Origin: Burkholderiales bacterium | GTDB taxonomy: Bacteria; Pseudomonadota; Gammaproteobacteria; Burkholderiales; Casimicrobiaceae | NCBI GenBank assembly: GCA_031277445.1 | Contig: JAITMH010000169.1 | Location: 1 to 6,573, forward strand | Reading direction: 5' to 3' | Length of the DNA: 6,573 nt | Shown here: positions 1 to 6,462 of the stretch, piece after piece | Layout: every line of letters starts with the position of its first letter | How positions within the stretch are numbered: the stretch's first letter is position 1 | Notes under the pieces: generated by a model | What the model saw: only the letters and a program-made list of their open reading frames with translations | The model's database searches: none | What the model was told of the DNA's origin: nothing | Program-made: the position numbers and the translations under genes

Positions 1-11
1 GGAACACCACT

Positions 12-64
12 GGATTGCTTCGCTTCGCTCGCAATGACGCCTTTCTGCTCTCTGATTCCTGACC
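12..64 (+). repeat. Composite interspersed repeat, left copy of an inverted pair
   Basis: This stretch combines a unit reading GGATTGCTTCGC...GCAATGACG (12-38) with a second unit, CTTTCTG...CTGATTCCTG (41-62). The same two units, in the same order, occur in inverted orientation at 6023-6076. By hand alignment the copies differ at about four positions plus a 2-nt gap. No protein is recognisable in any frame. It resembles short interspersed repeats found between genes in many proteobacteria; its function is unknown. Confidence 0.75.
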
Positions 65-134
65 TCTGAAACCCATCCCCATCCCAACCTTCCCCTTGAA
101 GGGAAAGGGGCTTGCGCTTTCGTGTCTTTCGCGG
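62..134 (+). repeat. CCCATCCCC repeat module with hairpin, downstream of pgpA
   Basis: The module is a C-rich stretch (ACCCATCCCCATCCCAACC, 71-89), then a hairpin at 88-108 whose arms on the minus strand are CCTTTCCCTT and AAGGGGAAGG with one G-T pair, then a short CTTTCG-type tandem (117-133). A second copy in the same orientation occupies about 751-856 and carries a 30-nt insertion. It starts immediately after the pgpA stop codon. No T-run follows the hairpin in the pgpA direction, so I do not call it an intrinsic terminator. Confidence 0.65.
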
Positions 135-641
135 TTAGAAAAAGCCGAAAAAATCCCGCACGCGCAACAGCACGATCATCGTCAACACCGCATAGGCGGC
201 GGCCAGGAGATCGTCGAGCATCACGCCGATACCGTTCTTCATACGGGTGTCGAAGTAGCGGATCGGCGGCGGTTTCAGAATATCGAACAGTCGGAACAGC
301 ACGAACGCCAGCGCGATGTGTTGCCAGGAAGCGTCAACGAAAAAAAGTACCAGCACGAAAGCGGCAATTTCGTCGATGACGATTCCGCTGTGGTCGGGTT
401 CGCCCAAATGTTTTCCGGTGATGTGCGCCGCCCAGATGCCGCCGACGATGAGCAGCAGGGTGGCGGCAAGATAGAGGATGTCGTTGTGCAGGGCGTGCAG
501 GAAAAGCGCGATGGGAATGGCGGGAAGCGTTCCCCAGGTTCCCGGCATGCGCGGCAACAAGCCGCTGCCGAAGCCCAGTGCGATGAAATGCGCCGGGTGC
601 CGAAAGAGAAACGCGGGCGGGATGGGGGTGCGTTTGCTCAT
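135..641 (-). CDS. pgpA: Phosphatidylglycerophosphatase A
   Basis: The 168-residue product is a small inner-membrane phosphatase that removes the phosphate from phosphatidylglycerophosphate to give phosphatidylglycerol. Family landmarks are in order: a GFGSGLLPRMPGTWGTL-type stretch near residues 23-39, PDHSGIVIDE near 82-91 (acidic D90-E91 expected in the active site), FRLFDILKP at 116-124, and a late DD pair at 143-144. Hydrophobic segments near 41-51, 55-74, 88-103, 108-120 and 145-163 suit a protein with several membrane spans, and length is normal. The ATG at 641-639 is supported by a GGGGAG ribosome-binding site 7 nt upstream and by an ATGA overlap with the thiL stop, which suggests translational coupling. 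thiL-pgpA adjacency is conserved in proteobacteria (nusB-thiL-pgpA in E. coli). PgpB or PgpC are less likely because the PgpA motifs are clear. Confidence 0.95.
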   Translation of the reverse strand: MSKRTPIPPAFLFRHPAHFIALGFGSGLLPRMPGTWGTLPAIPIALFLHALHNDILYLAATLLLIVGGIWAAHITGKHLGEPDHSGIVIDEIAAFVLVLFFVDASWQHIALAFVLFRLFDILKPPPIRYFDTRMKNGIGVMLDDLLAAAYAVLTMIVLLRVRDFFGFF

Positions 642-1945
642 GGTTGGGCTCCCCGCAAGGAATGTTCGGGCGGCAGATTGCCGCCCCTACAAGCAGGGCG
701 AGTCGTAGGCTGGGATGAAGCGCAGCGTAATCCCAGCGTTTTGGCTGAGCCCTGAACCCCATCCCCACCCCAACCCTCCCCCCCGATCAAAATCACTTCG
801 GGGGCAGGCTCTTGAAGGGGAGGGGGCTTCTTCTTCGCGTCTTCGCGCCTTCGCGTGAGGAGCCGTAAGCTGGGATTCCACTTCGTTTCATCCCAGCCTA
901 CTGCACCACCCTCTCCCCCAACCCCTCTCCCGCAAGCGGGAGAGGGGGGGCGTAGGCCGGGAGAGGGGCGTTGTTCAAAATGATCGTAGGCAGTAGGCAA
1001 TGTCGGCAGGGGACGGTGTTGTTCGTCGAGGACGGCGAGTCCGGGCGTTGCCGTGATGACGCCGATGCGGGTCAGCGGCAAGGCCAATTCGTGTGACAAG
1101 GCGATGAGCGTATCGCGGGCATCGGGCGGCGTGGCGAAGCACAGTTCGTAGTCGTCGCCACCGGCCAGCAGGCAGTGAAGCGCCAGCGGACGTTCCGCAC
1201 CGTTCAGCAGCGCTTTCAGCGCCGGATGGCAGGGCAGACGCGACAGTTCGATTTCGGCGCCGACGCCGGAAGCCTTCAGGATGTGCCCCAGATCGCCGAT
1301 CAGTCCGTCGGAAATATCGAGAGCAGCGTGGGCGATGGAAAGGGAGCGCAGTTTCAGGCCGAGGGCGACACGCGGCTCCGGCATTTCGAGGCGGGCGCGC
1401 AGGACAGTCAGCGTCGCCGGGTCGAGAGTGATTTGATGCTGCATCGCGGCCAGCGCCCGCGCCGCGCCGCCAAGTGTGCCGGGCACCCACAAATCATCAT
1501 TCGGTTGCGCTCCGGCGCGGGTCAGCGCTTCGCCCGCAGGCGCTTCACCGGCGATGGCGAGGGTGAAGCTGCGCGTTCCGCGCACGGTGTCGCCGCCGAC
1601 CAGTGAAACGTCATAACGCTTGGCCAGCGCGAAAAGGCCGCCGCTGAAAGCGGCGAGCCAGTCAGGATCGTTATCGGGCAAAGCGCCGGAGAGCAAGGCC
1701 CAGCGCGGCGCAGCGCCCATGGCCGCCATGTCGGACAGGTTGACCGCGAGGATTTTGTGGCCGAGGGTGGCGGGCGGTACGTCGGCGAAGAAATGACGGC
1801 CTTCAACCATGGTGTCGATGGCCAGCAGCAATTCATGACCGGGCGTCGGTGTGACGACGGCGGCATCGTCGCCGACGCCAAGACGCACCGTGCCGTCGGC
1901 AGGTGGGCGATTGAAAAAGCGGCGAATCAGTTCAAATTCGTTCAA
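638..1945 (-). CDS. thiL: Thiamine-monophosphate kinase with a repeat-encoded C-terminal tail
   Basis: ThiL phosphorylates thiamine monophosphate with ATP to give thiamine diphosphate, the last step of cofactor synthesis, in the cytosol. The conserved core has the expected order of motifs: GDDAAVV (25-31; D26/D27 metal ligands), DTMVEGRHF (44-52), VNLSDMAAMGA (68-78), GGDT (117-120), ALDISDGL (208-215) and AGGDDYEL (261-268), ending near YDHFEQ at residue 325. That equals the 325 residues of E. coli ThiL. The frame then stays open for 110 more codons through a cluster of intergenic-type repeats (970-641) to the TGA overlapping pgpA, giving 435 residues. The start is uncertain: the frame has no ATG or GTG between the purL start and the first motif. 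TTG at 1945 puts NEFELIRRFF at the N-terminus, as in the family, but lacks a good ribosome-binding site; TTG at 1993 is the alternative. Function of the core is certain; translation of the tail is inferred from the open frame. Confidence 0.92.
   Translation of the reverse strand: MNEFELIRRFFNRPPADGTVRLGVGDDAAVVTPTPGHELLLAIDTMVEGRHFFADVPPATLGHKILAVNLSDMAAMGAAPRWALLSGALPDNDPDWLAAFSGGLFALAKRYDVSLVGGDTVRGTRSFTLAIAGEAPAGEALTRAGAQPNDDLWVPGTLGGAARALAAMQHQITLDPATLTVLRARLEMPEPRVALGLKLRSLSIAHAALDISDGLIGDLGHILKASGVGAEIELSRLPCHPALKALLNGAERPLALHCLLAGGDDYELCFATPPDARDTLIALSHELALPLTRIGVITATPGLAVLDEQHRPLPTLPTAYDHFEQRPSPGLRPPSPACGRGVGGEGGAVGWDETKWNPSLRLLTRRREDAKKKPPPLQEPAPEVILIGGEGWGGDGVQGSAKTLGLRCASSQPTTRPACRGGNLPPEHSLRGAQP
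649..654 (-). promoter_or_regulatory. Ribosome-binding site of pgpA inside the last thiL codons
   Basis: On the minus strand GGGGAG lies 7 nt before the pgpA ATG. It sits within the final codons of the extended thiL reading frame, so ribosomes finishing thiL at the TGA (640-638) would be placed for re-initiation on pgpA. Confidence 0.7.
667..690 (+). repeat. GGGCGGCA/TGCCGCCC hairpin repeat, copy 1
   Basis: Perfect 8-bp arms (668-675 and 679-686) with loop GAT, followed by CCTAC and AAGCAGGGCG. The 24 bases match 6427-6450 exactly in inverse orientation. A relative at 6381-6399 has a paired change in the stem. Confidence 0.8.
705..737 (+). repeat. GTAGG-type hairpin repeat, copy 1
   Basis: After GTAGG, arms GCTGGGAT (709-716) and ATCCCAGC (730-737) enclose a 13-nt loop with GAAGCGCAGCG. 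The same family recurs inverted at 864-901 and, with different arms, at 6193-6224 and 6303-6336. Confidence 0.7.
751..856 (+). repeat. CCCCATCCCC repeat module with a 30-nt nested insertion
   Basis: This is a second, same-orientation copy of the module at 62-134: GAACCCCATCCCCACCCC, a C-run, TTGAAGGGG and then CTTCGCG tandem units. Compared with the first copy it has an extra 30 nt (about 782-811) between TCCCC and TTGAAGG. The extra piece contains its own CCCCGA...TCGGGG inverted repeat (781-786 and 798-803). Its end is three tandem units, CTTCGCGT, CTTCGCGC and CTTCGCGT (833-856). Confidence 0.65.
864..901 (-). repeat. GTAGG-type hairpin repeat, copy 2 (inverted)
   Basis: Arms GCTGGGAT (869-876) and ATCCCAGC (890-897) enclose a 13-nt loop. 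Read on the minus strand it starts GTAGGCTGGGATGAA, like 705-737, while the loop has diverged (8 of 13 positions agree by eye). Confidence 0.7.
905..970 (+). repeat. CCCTCTCCCGC palindrome directly after the ThiL core
   Basis: A perfect 12-bp inverted repeat, CCCCTCTCCCGC (922-933) and GCGGGAGAGGGG (936-947), is separated by AA. CGGGAGAGGGG is then repeated directly at 958-968, 21 bp on. The unit abuts the last conserved ThiL codon at 971. This palindrome type is common between genes of proteobacteria. Confidence 0.75.
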
Positions 1946-1978
1946 GGTGTATCGGAAAAAGTGGAGGGCTTGAGAATG

Positions 1979-2009
1979 ATCGTATCGTATCAAAAAAAAG
2001 GGATGACAA
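1979..2009 (-). promoter_or_regulatory. Possible thiL promoter
   Basis: On the minus strand TTGTCA (2009-2004) matches five of six bases of a -35 box. Weak -10 candidates lie in a GATACGATACGAT direct repeat (1991-1979), with spacers of 17-19 nt depending on the choice. Transcription from here would begin near 1970, favouring the TTG start at 1945 over the one at 1993. The spacer contains a T8 run. Support is weak. Confidence 0.3.
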
Positions 2010-2023
2010 CGCCCACCTCTACC

Positions 2024-2051
2024 TTGGCTGCCCCATCCTGCGGCGTATAAT
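2024..2051 (+). promoter_or_regulatory. Sigma70-type promoter of purL
   Basis: A perfect TATAAT (2046-2051) follows TTGGCT (2024-2029, four of six matches to the -35 consensus) with a 16-bp spacer. Transcription would start near 2058, giving a leader of about 37 nt before the purL ATG. I see no riboswitch-sized leader and no operator I can name. Confidence 0.6.
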
Positions 2052-2082
2052 TTATCTTTTTGCGGCGTTGCCGTAACTGTTC

Positions 2083-2088
2083 GGGGAA
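2083..2088 (+). promoter_or_regulatory. purL ribosome-binding site
   Basis: GGGGAA lies 6 nt before the ATG at 2095. This favours that ATG over the in-frame TTG at 2092 and the out-of-frame ATG at 2088, which would encode only four residues before a TGA at 2100-2102. Confidence 0.6.
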
Positions 2089-2094
2089 TGCTTG

Positions 2095-5000
2095 ATGAGT
2101 GAAATTCTGCAAATTCGTGGCCGTTGCGCTTATTCTGCGTCCCGGCTGCATCGCATGTTGGCGAAAGTGCAAGCGCTGGAAATTCCGGTGACGCGATGGT
2201 CGGCACGTTATTGGCACTTCGCCGAAGTGACGGCGGAACTGAACGACGAGGAAGCGGCGCGGTTGCAACAACTGCTGGAATACGGGCCGCGTGATGTTAC
2301 AGAGGACAGCGATGTCGAGGGGCAGTCATGTCTGGTTGTGCCGAGATTGGGAACGGTGTCGCCCTGGTCGTCGAAGGCGGCAGCGATTGCGCATCGTTGC
2401 GGACTGACGAAAATTGCGCGTCTGGAGCGCGGGATTGTTTATCACTACGCGACGGAGAACGGGGCATCGCTTGACGAAGCGCAACGCGCAGCATTGTATG
2501 AAGCGTTGCACGACCGGATGGTGGAGACGGTACTCGACAACCCTGGCGAAGCAGCGCGGTTGTTTGAGCGTCACGCGCCGAAACCGATGGCGTCGATTCC
2601 GTTGCTGGAACGTGGGCGGACGGCGCTGGAAGAAGTCAATGCCGCATTGGGGTTAGCGCTGGTCGATGACGAGATTGACTATCTTGAGGAACGTTTTCGG
2701 GCGTTGGGACGCGACCCGACCGACGTTGAACTGACGATGTTCGCACAGGCCAATTCCGAGCATTGCCGACACAAAATTTTCAACGCGCAGTGGACGATTG
2801 ATGGTGTGCCGCAAACGCAATCGTTGTTTGCGATGATTCGTGAAACGCACAAAGCGCACCCGCAGGGAACGGTGGTGGCGTATTCGGACAACGCCGCGAT
2901 TATGGAGGGCGCGGTCGCGGCGCGTTTTTATCCCGACGCGGCGCGGCGTTATCAGATGCACGAGACGTTGACGCACATGCTGATGAAAGCGGAGACGCAC
3001 AACCATCCGACAGCCATCGCGCCGTATCCGGGTGCGGCGACCGGTTCCGGCGGCGAAATTCGTGACGAGAGCGCCACCGGTATCGGCGGCAAGCCGAAAG
3101 CGGGACTGGTCGGTCTTAGCGTGTCGCACCTGCGTCTTCCCGAATTGCCGCAGCCTTGGGAGACGCCGCTCGAAAAACCGGAGCGCATTGTCTCGCCGTT
3201 AACCATCATGATCGACGCGCCGCTCGGCGGGGCGGCGTTCAACAACGAATTTGGTCGTCCCGGCATCGTCGGTTATTTCAGAACCTTTGAAGGTCATTGG
3301 GGCGGCAAACATTACGGGTATCACAAGCCGATCATGATTGCCGGAGGCTTCGGCGCGATTGACGCAAGGCATACGAAGAAGAAACCGTTGCCGCCGGGAA
3401 CGCTGCTCATTCAACTGGGCGGACCGGCGTTTTTAATCGGGCTGGGCGGCGGCGCGGCGTCGTCGATGGCGAGCGGCGAAAACCAATCCGAGCTCGACTT
3501 CGATTCGGTGCAGCGCGACAACGCGGAGATTCAGTGTTGCGCGCAAGGGGTGATCGACCATTGCTGGCAATTGGGCGACGTCAACCCGATTCTGTCGATA
3601 CACGATGTCGGCGCCGGTGGTGTGTCGAACGCTTTTCCTGAACTGGTTCATGATGCGGGCGCCGGTGGCGTAATCGAATTGCGGGCCTTGCCGAATGAAG
3701 AACCGGGAATGAGTCCACGCGAATTGTGGAGCAACGAAGCGCAAGAGCGCTACGTGCTGGCGATAGCGCCGGAAGATTTGCCGCGTTTCGAGGCGTTGTG
3801 CAAACGAGAGCGTTGCCCGTTTGCGGTGGTGGGTACGACCACCGATGACGGGCATTTGAAAGTGACGGACGCGCATTTCGACAACACGCCCGTGGATGTG
3901 CCGCTCGATTTAATCCTCGGCAAGCCGCCGCGCATGCATCGTGATGTGGTACGGGAAAAACAAACGCATGAAACGCTGGCGTTGGAAAACATTGATTTAA
4001 AAGATGCGTTAACACGTGTGCTGCAATTTCCGGCAGTCGCCGACAAGTCGTTCCTGATCACCATCGGCGACCGGTCGGTCGGCGGGCTGATCGCACGCGA
4101 TCCGCTGGTCGGCCCCTGGCAAGTGCCGGTGGCCGATTGTGGCGTGACGCTTGCCGATTTTCGCCATACGCACGGCGAAGCGATAGCGATGGGCGAGAAA
4201 ACGCCGCTGGCGACCATTAACGCGCCCGCGTCGGGACGGATGGCGATTGCGGAAGCGCTGACCAATCTGGTGGCGGCGGACGTTTCCGGCGATGTTACCG
4301 GCGATGTTGCTGACTGGCAGCGCGTCAAATTATCGGCGAACTGGATGGCGGCAGCCGGACAACCGGGCGAAGACGCGGCGTTGTACGACACCGTGCAAGC
4401 CGTGTCCGAACTGTGCGTGAAACTCGGCGTGTCGATTCCGGTCGGCAAAGATTCGATGTCGATGCGTACCGCGTGGACGGAAAGCGATGGCTCCGCACGC
4501 AACATCATCGCGCCGGTATCGTTGATCGTTACCGCTTTCGCGCAAGTCGATGATGTGCGTCGGACGCTGACGCCGCAACTGCAATTGAACGACGGCGAAA
4601 CACAACTGCTGTGGCTCGATCCGACACGCGGCAAACGTCGGCTTGGAGGTTCGGCGCTGGCACAAGTGTATGGACGCATCGGTCACGAAACGCCCGATGT
4701 TGACGATGCCGAAACATTGCGGGCCTTCCTGCAACTCATTCGCACGTTGAACCGGCAAGGCAAATTGCTCGCCTATCACGACATCGGCGACGGCGGCATC
4801 CTGGTCACGTTGCTTGAAATGGCGTTCGCGGCGCATGCCGGATTGGAACTGCATTTCTCCGGCGAAACGCCGTTGCTTAACACCTGCTTTGCCGAAGAAC
4901 TCGGCGCGGTAGTGCAGGTGAAAACGAAAGACGTAGGGGCGGTGAAGCTGGCGGCGGAAAAAGCCGGAATAGCGGCGACAGCGGTTGGTGTGCCGTGTGT

Positions 5001-6018
5001 CGGCGGAGAAGCAAACATCGTCGTACATCATGGCAAAAATCGGATGCTCTACGAACCGCGAGTGACGTTGCAAGCGTTGTGGTCATCGACATCACTGGCA
5101 ATGCAGGCGTTGCGCGACAATCCCGAATGCGCCAACGAAACGCGCAAAGCGTTGCTCGACACCGACGATCCGGGGATGCAGGTGCGGGTGACGTTCGACA
5201 AAAACGAAGACATCGCCGCGCCGTTCATCGCAAGCGGCGTTCGTCCAAAAATAGCCGTTCTGCGCGAGCAAGGCATCAACGGTCAAGTGGAAATGGCGGC
5301 AGCGTTCGACGCGGCGGGTTTTGATGCGTTTGATGTACACATGAGCGATATTCTTGAAGGCCATACCTCGTTGCGCGACTTCAACATGATCGCGGCGTGC
5401 GGTGGTTTTTCATACGGCGACGTGCTGGGGGGCGGCGGCGGTTGGGCCAAGTCGATCCTGTTCAACACACGCGCTTTCGATGAGTTTTCAGCGTTCTTCG
5501 CACGCGATGACGTGCTGGCGATAGGCGTGTGCAACGGCTGCCAAATGATGAGCCAGTTGCGCGAGATGATTCCGGGTGCGGCGCATTGGCCGGCCTTCGT
5601 GCGCAATCTGAGCGAACAATTCGAAGCGCGGTTGCCGCTGATCGAAATCGCCGAAACGCCTTCCGTCTTGTTCCGTGGAATGGACGGCAGCCGTTTGCCG
5701 GTCGTGGTGGCGCACGGCGAAGGTTACACCGAATATGTGGATGCGGCACAACAGGAACAAGCGCAAGCGTTCGTCGCCATGCGCTACGTCGATCACTATG
5801 GACAAACAACGGAGCGGTATCCGTTCAATCCCAACGGCTCCTCAGGAGGCGCCGCCGCCTTCACCTCGGAAGACGGACGCTTCACCATCATGATGCCGCA
5901 TCCGGAGCGCGTCTTCCGCGTTGCGCAAATGTCCTGGCGACCACGCGCATGGGGATGTGAGAGCGATGGCGCGTCGCCCTGGCTGCGGATGTTCCGCAAT
6001 GCGCGGGTGTGGTTGTGA
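2095..6018 (+). CDS. purL: Phosphoribosylformylglycinamidine synthase, large single-chain form
   Basis: This 1307-residue cytosolic enzyme converts FGAR, glutamine and ATP to FGAM in de novo purine synthesis; E. coli PurL has 1295 residues. Domains in order are a PurS-like N-terminal region (about 1-150), a linker, two AIRS-type halves and a class I glutamine amidotransferase (about 1051-1307). Landmarks include [11 protein letters not shown] (217-227), [17 protein letters not shown] (298-314), GGEIRDE (319-325), HDVGAGG (503-509), GDRSVGGL (658-665), PVGKDSMSM (782-790) and HDIGDGG (895-901). The glutaminase triad is visible: C1146 in GVCNGCQMM, and H1269 and E1271 in [10 protein letters not shown]. 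No frameshift or missing catalytic residue was found. One oddity is GGGGGWA (1112-1118) where E. coli has GAGEGWA. The ATG at 2095 has a GGGGAA site upstream and a TATAAT promoter. It is transcribed alone, divergently from thiL. Confidence 0.98.
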   Translation: MSEILQIRGRCAYSASRLHRMLAKVQALEIPVTRWSARYWHFAEVTAELNDEEAARLQQLLEYGPRDVTEDSDVEGQSCLVVPRLGTVSPWSSKAAAIAHRCGLTKIARLERGIVYHYATENGASLDEAQRAALYEALHDRMVETVLDNPGEAARLFERHAPKPMASIPLLERGRTALEEVNAALGLALVDDEIDYLEERFRALGRDPTDVELTMFAQANSEHCRHKIFNAQWTIDGVPQTQSLFAMIRETHKAHPQGTVVAYSDNAAIMEGAVAARFYPDAARRYQMHETLTHMLMKAETHNHPTAIAPYPGAATGSGGEIRDESATGIGGKPKAGLVGLSVSHLRLPELPQPWETPLEKPERIVSPLTIMIDAPLGGAAFNNEFGRPGIVGYFRTFEGHWGGKHYGYHKPIMIAGGFGAIDARHTKKKPLPPGTLLIQLGGPAFLIGLGGGAASSMASGENQSELDFDSVQRDNAEIQCCAQGVIDHCWQLGDVNPILSIHDVGAGGVSNAFPELVHDAGAGGVIELRALPNEEPGMSPRELWSNEAQERYVLAIAPEDLPRFEALCKRERCPFAVVGTTTDDGHLKVTDAHFDNTPVDVPLDLILGKPPRMHRDVVREKQTHETLALENIDLKDALTRVLQFPAVADKSFLITIGDRSVGGLIARDPLVGPWQVPVADCGVTLADFRHTHGEAIAMGEKTPLATINAPASGRMAIAEALTNLVAADVSGDVTGDVADWQRVKLSANWMAAAGQPGEDAALYDTVQAVSELCVKLGVSIPVGKDSMSMRTAWTESDGSARNIIAPVSLIVTAFAQVDDVRRTLTPQLQLNDGETQLLWLDPTRGKRRLGGSALAQVYGRIGHETPDVDDAETLRAFLQLIRTLNRQGKLLAYHDIGDGGILVTLLEMAFAAHAGLELHFSGETPLLNTCFAEELGAVVQVKTKDVGAVKLAAEKAGIAATAVGVPCVGGEANIVVHHGKNRMLYEPRVTLQALWSSTSLAMQALRDNPECANETRKALLDTDDPGMQVRVTFDKNEDIAAPFIASGVRPKIAVLREQGINGQVEMAAAFDAAGFDAFDVHMSDILEGHTSLRDFNMIAACGGFSYGDVLGGGGGWAKSILFNTRAFDEFSAFFARDDVLAIGVCNGCQMMSQLREMIPGAAHWPAFVRNLSEQFEARLPLIEIAETPSVLFRGMDGSRLPVVVAHGEGYTEYVDAAQQEQAQAFVAMRYVDHYGQTTERYPFNPNGSSGGAAAFTSEDGRFTIMMPHPERVFRVAQMSWRPRAWGCESDGASPWLRMFRNARVWL

Positions 6019-6022
6019 CGGG

Positions 6023-6076
6023 GGCAGGAATCAGGGATCAGAAAGCGGCGTCATTGCGAGCGCAGCGAAGCAATCC
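6023..6076 (-). repeat. Composite interspersed repeat, right copy of the inverted pair
   Basis: Beginning 5 nt after the purL stop, this is the inverted counterpart of 12-64: GCAGGAATCAGGGATCAGAAAG followed by GCGTCATTGCGAG...GAAGCAATCC in pieces. Both component units are present in the same relative order as in the left copy. Confidence 0.75.
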
Positions 6077-6088
6077 AGAAAAATTAAC

Positions 6089-6115
6089 CGCAAAGAACGC
6101 AAAGAACGCAAAAAA
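6089..6115 (+). repeat. Tandem CGCAAAGAA units
   Basis: Three contiguous 9-mers: CGCAAAGAA (6089-6097), CGCAAAGAA (6098-6106) and CGCAAAAAA (6107-6115). They resemble the inverse of the CTTCGCG tandem units at 833-856. Too few units for a minisatellite call. Confidence 0.6.
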
Positions 6116-6138
6116 ATTTCCGTGCGGCAGCGTCGAAA

Positions 6139-6170
6139 TGTAGGGGCGGGTTTCAAACCCGCCCTTTTTT
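6139..6170 (+). terminator. Terminator-like repeat hairpin downstream of purL
   Basis: GGGCGGGTTT (6144-6153) and AAACCCGCCC (6155-6164) can pair around a very tight loop and are followed at once by six T (6165-6170), the form of an intrinsic terminator for rightward transcripts. It lies about 125 nt after the purL stop. The whole 32-nt unit, including the T-run, is present inverted at 6463-6494 with one mismatch, so it is both a repeat and a plausible terminator. Confidence 0.6.
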
Positions 6171-6192
6171 CTCACACGAGGCGCGGAGTTCC

Positions 6193-6224
6193 GTAGGTTG
6201 GCGGTGAGCGCAGCGAACCCCAAC
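6193..6224 (+). repeat. GTAGG-type hairpin repeat, copy 3
   Basis: GTAGGTTGG...CCAAC has short arms GTTGG (6197-6201) and CCAAC (6220-6224) around a segment containing GAGCGCAGCGAA, a close relative of the loop at 717-729. Confidence 0.65.
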
Positions 6225-6229
6225 ATTTG

Positions 6230-6241
6230 CCTCACGCGAAG
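6230..6241 (-). repeat. CTTCGCGTGAGG unit, inverted copy
   Basis: On the minus strand the 12 bases are identical to 849-860, the end of the CTTCGCG tandem unit in the thiL-pgpA cluster. A further plus-strand relative, CGCCTTCGCGTAAGG, is at 6500-6514. Confidence 0.5.
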
Positions 6242-6253
6242 ATGCGTTTTAAA

Positions 6254-6294
6254 GCCCCCTTTTCAAAGGGGGTGTCGGCGAAGCCGGCGGAGGT
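6254..6294 (+). repeat. CCCCCTTT/AAAGGGGG palindrome with GCCGGC tail
   Basis: Perfect 8-bp arms CCCCCTTT (6255-6262) and AAAGGGGG (6265-6272) are separated by TC and followed by GTCGGCGAAGCCGGCGGAGG. This resembles a common intergenic repeat; no T-run follows, so I do not call it a terminator. Confidence 0.6.
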
Positions 6295-6302
6295 TTGTTG
6301 TT

Positions 6303-6336
6303 GGTGGATTGCGGCCTTCGGCCTTATCCACCCTAC
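6303..6336 (-). repeat. GTAGG-type hairpin repeat, copy 4 (inverted)
   Basis: Arms GGTGGAT (6303-6309) and ATCCACC (6326-6332) enclose an inner GGCC-TTC-GGCC hairpin (6313-6323). On the minus strand it begins CGTAGGGTGGAT, the family's typical start. Confidence 0.65.
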
Positions 6337-6346
6337 GATATTTGTT

Positions 6347-6368
6347 ATTCTGCGCGTAGTCGCAGAAT
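6347..6368 (+). repeat. ATTCTGCG/CGCAGAAT hairpin repeat, copy 1
   Basis: Perfect 8-bp arms (6347-6354 and 6361-6368) enclose CGTAGT. A relative with arms TTCTGCG and CGCAGAA lies at 6529-6558. Confidence 0.65.
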
Positions 6369-6380
6369 CCACAAGAAAAC

Positions 6381-6413
6381 GGGAGGCAGGTTGCCTCCCC
6401 TACGAGCAGGGCG
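6381..6413 (+). repeat. GGGAGGCA/TGCCTCCC hairpin repeat (covarying relative)
   Basis: Arms GGGAGGCA (6381-6388) and TGCCTCCC (6392-6399) with loop GGT are followed by CTACGAGCAGGGCG. It is the same unit as 667-700, but the fourth stem base and its partner have both changed, keeping the pair. Confidence 0.75.
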
Positions 6414-6426
6414 TAGCAATTTTGGC

Positions 6427-6450
6427 GTAGGGGCGGCAATCTGCCGCCCG
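6427..6450 (-). repeat. GGGCGGCA/TGCCGCCC hairpin repeat, copy 2 (inverted)
   Basis: Arms GGGCGGCA (6431-6438) and TGCCGCCC (6442-6449) with loop ATC. Its reverse complement is identical over 24 bases to 667-690, about 5.7 kb away. Confidence 0.8.
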
Positions 6451-6462
6451 CAATAAATGCGT

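Larger units (their letters stand above)
642..970 (-). repeat. Repeat cluster between the ThiL core and pgpA, in frame with thiL
   Basis: Five recognisable repeat units lie end to end between the last conserved ThiL codon (971) and the pgpA start: a GGGCGGCA hairpin, two oppositely oriented GCTGGGAT hairpins, a CCCCATCCCC module and a CCCTCTCCCGC palindrome. In the thiL frame they encode a proline-, glycine- and arginine-rich sequence (for example PSPACGRGVGGEGG) with no similarity to kinase domains. Such peptides are a well-known sign of repeats being read as protein. Confidence 0.8.

Noticed and set aside
96..755. A 219-codon plus-strand frame opposite pgpA
   Set aside because: It is the antisense of pgpA plus repeats, has no recognisable domain, and pgpA motifs are unambiguous.
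2046..2094. Purine or thiamine riboswitch in the purL or thiL leader
   Set aside because: Both leaders are too short (under about 40 nt by the predicted starts) and no conserved riboswitch core is visible.
1946..2206. The thiL reading frame stays open upstream to an ATG at 2206
   Set aside because: The extra 87 codons run antisense through the purL start and the purL promoter, and the sequence before NEFELIRRFF has no ThiL similarity.
3750..4679. A 309-codon minus-strand frame inside purL
   Set aside because: It is a shadow of purL, Ser/Ala/Thr-rich with no family motifs, and lacks a promoter or ribosome-binding site.
6227..6430. A 67-codon open frame in the 3' repeat island
   Set aside because: It runs through at least three repeat units and shows no protein-like character or ribosome-binding site.
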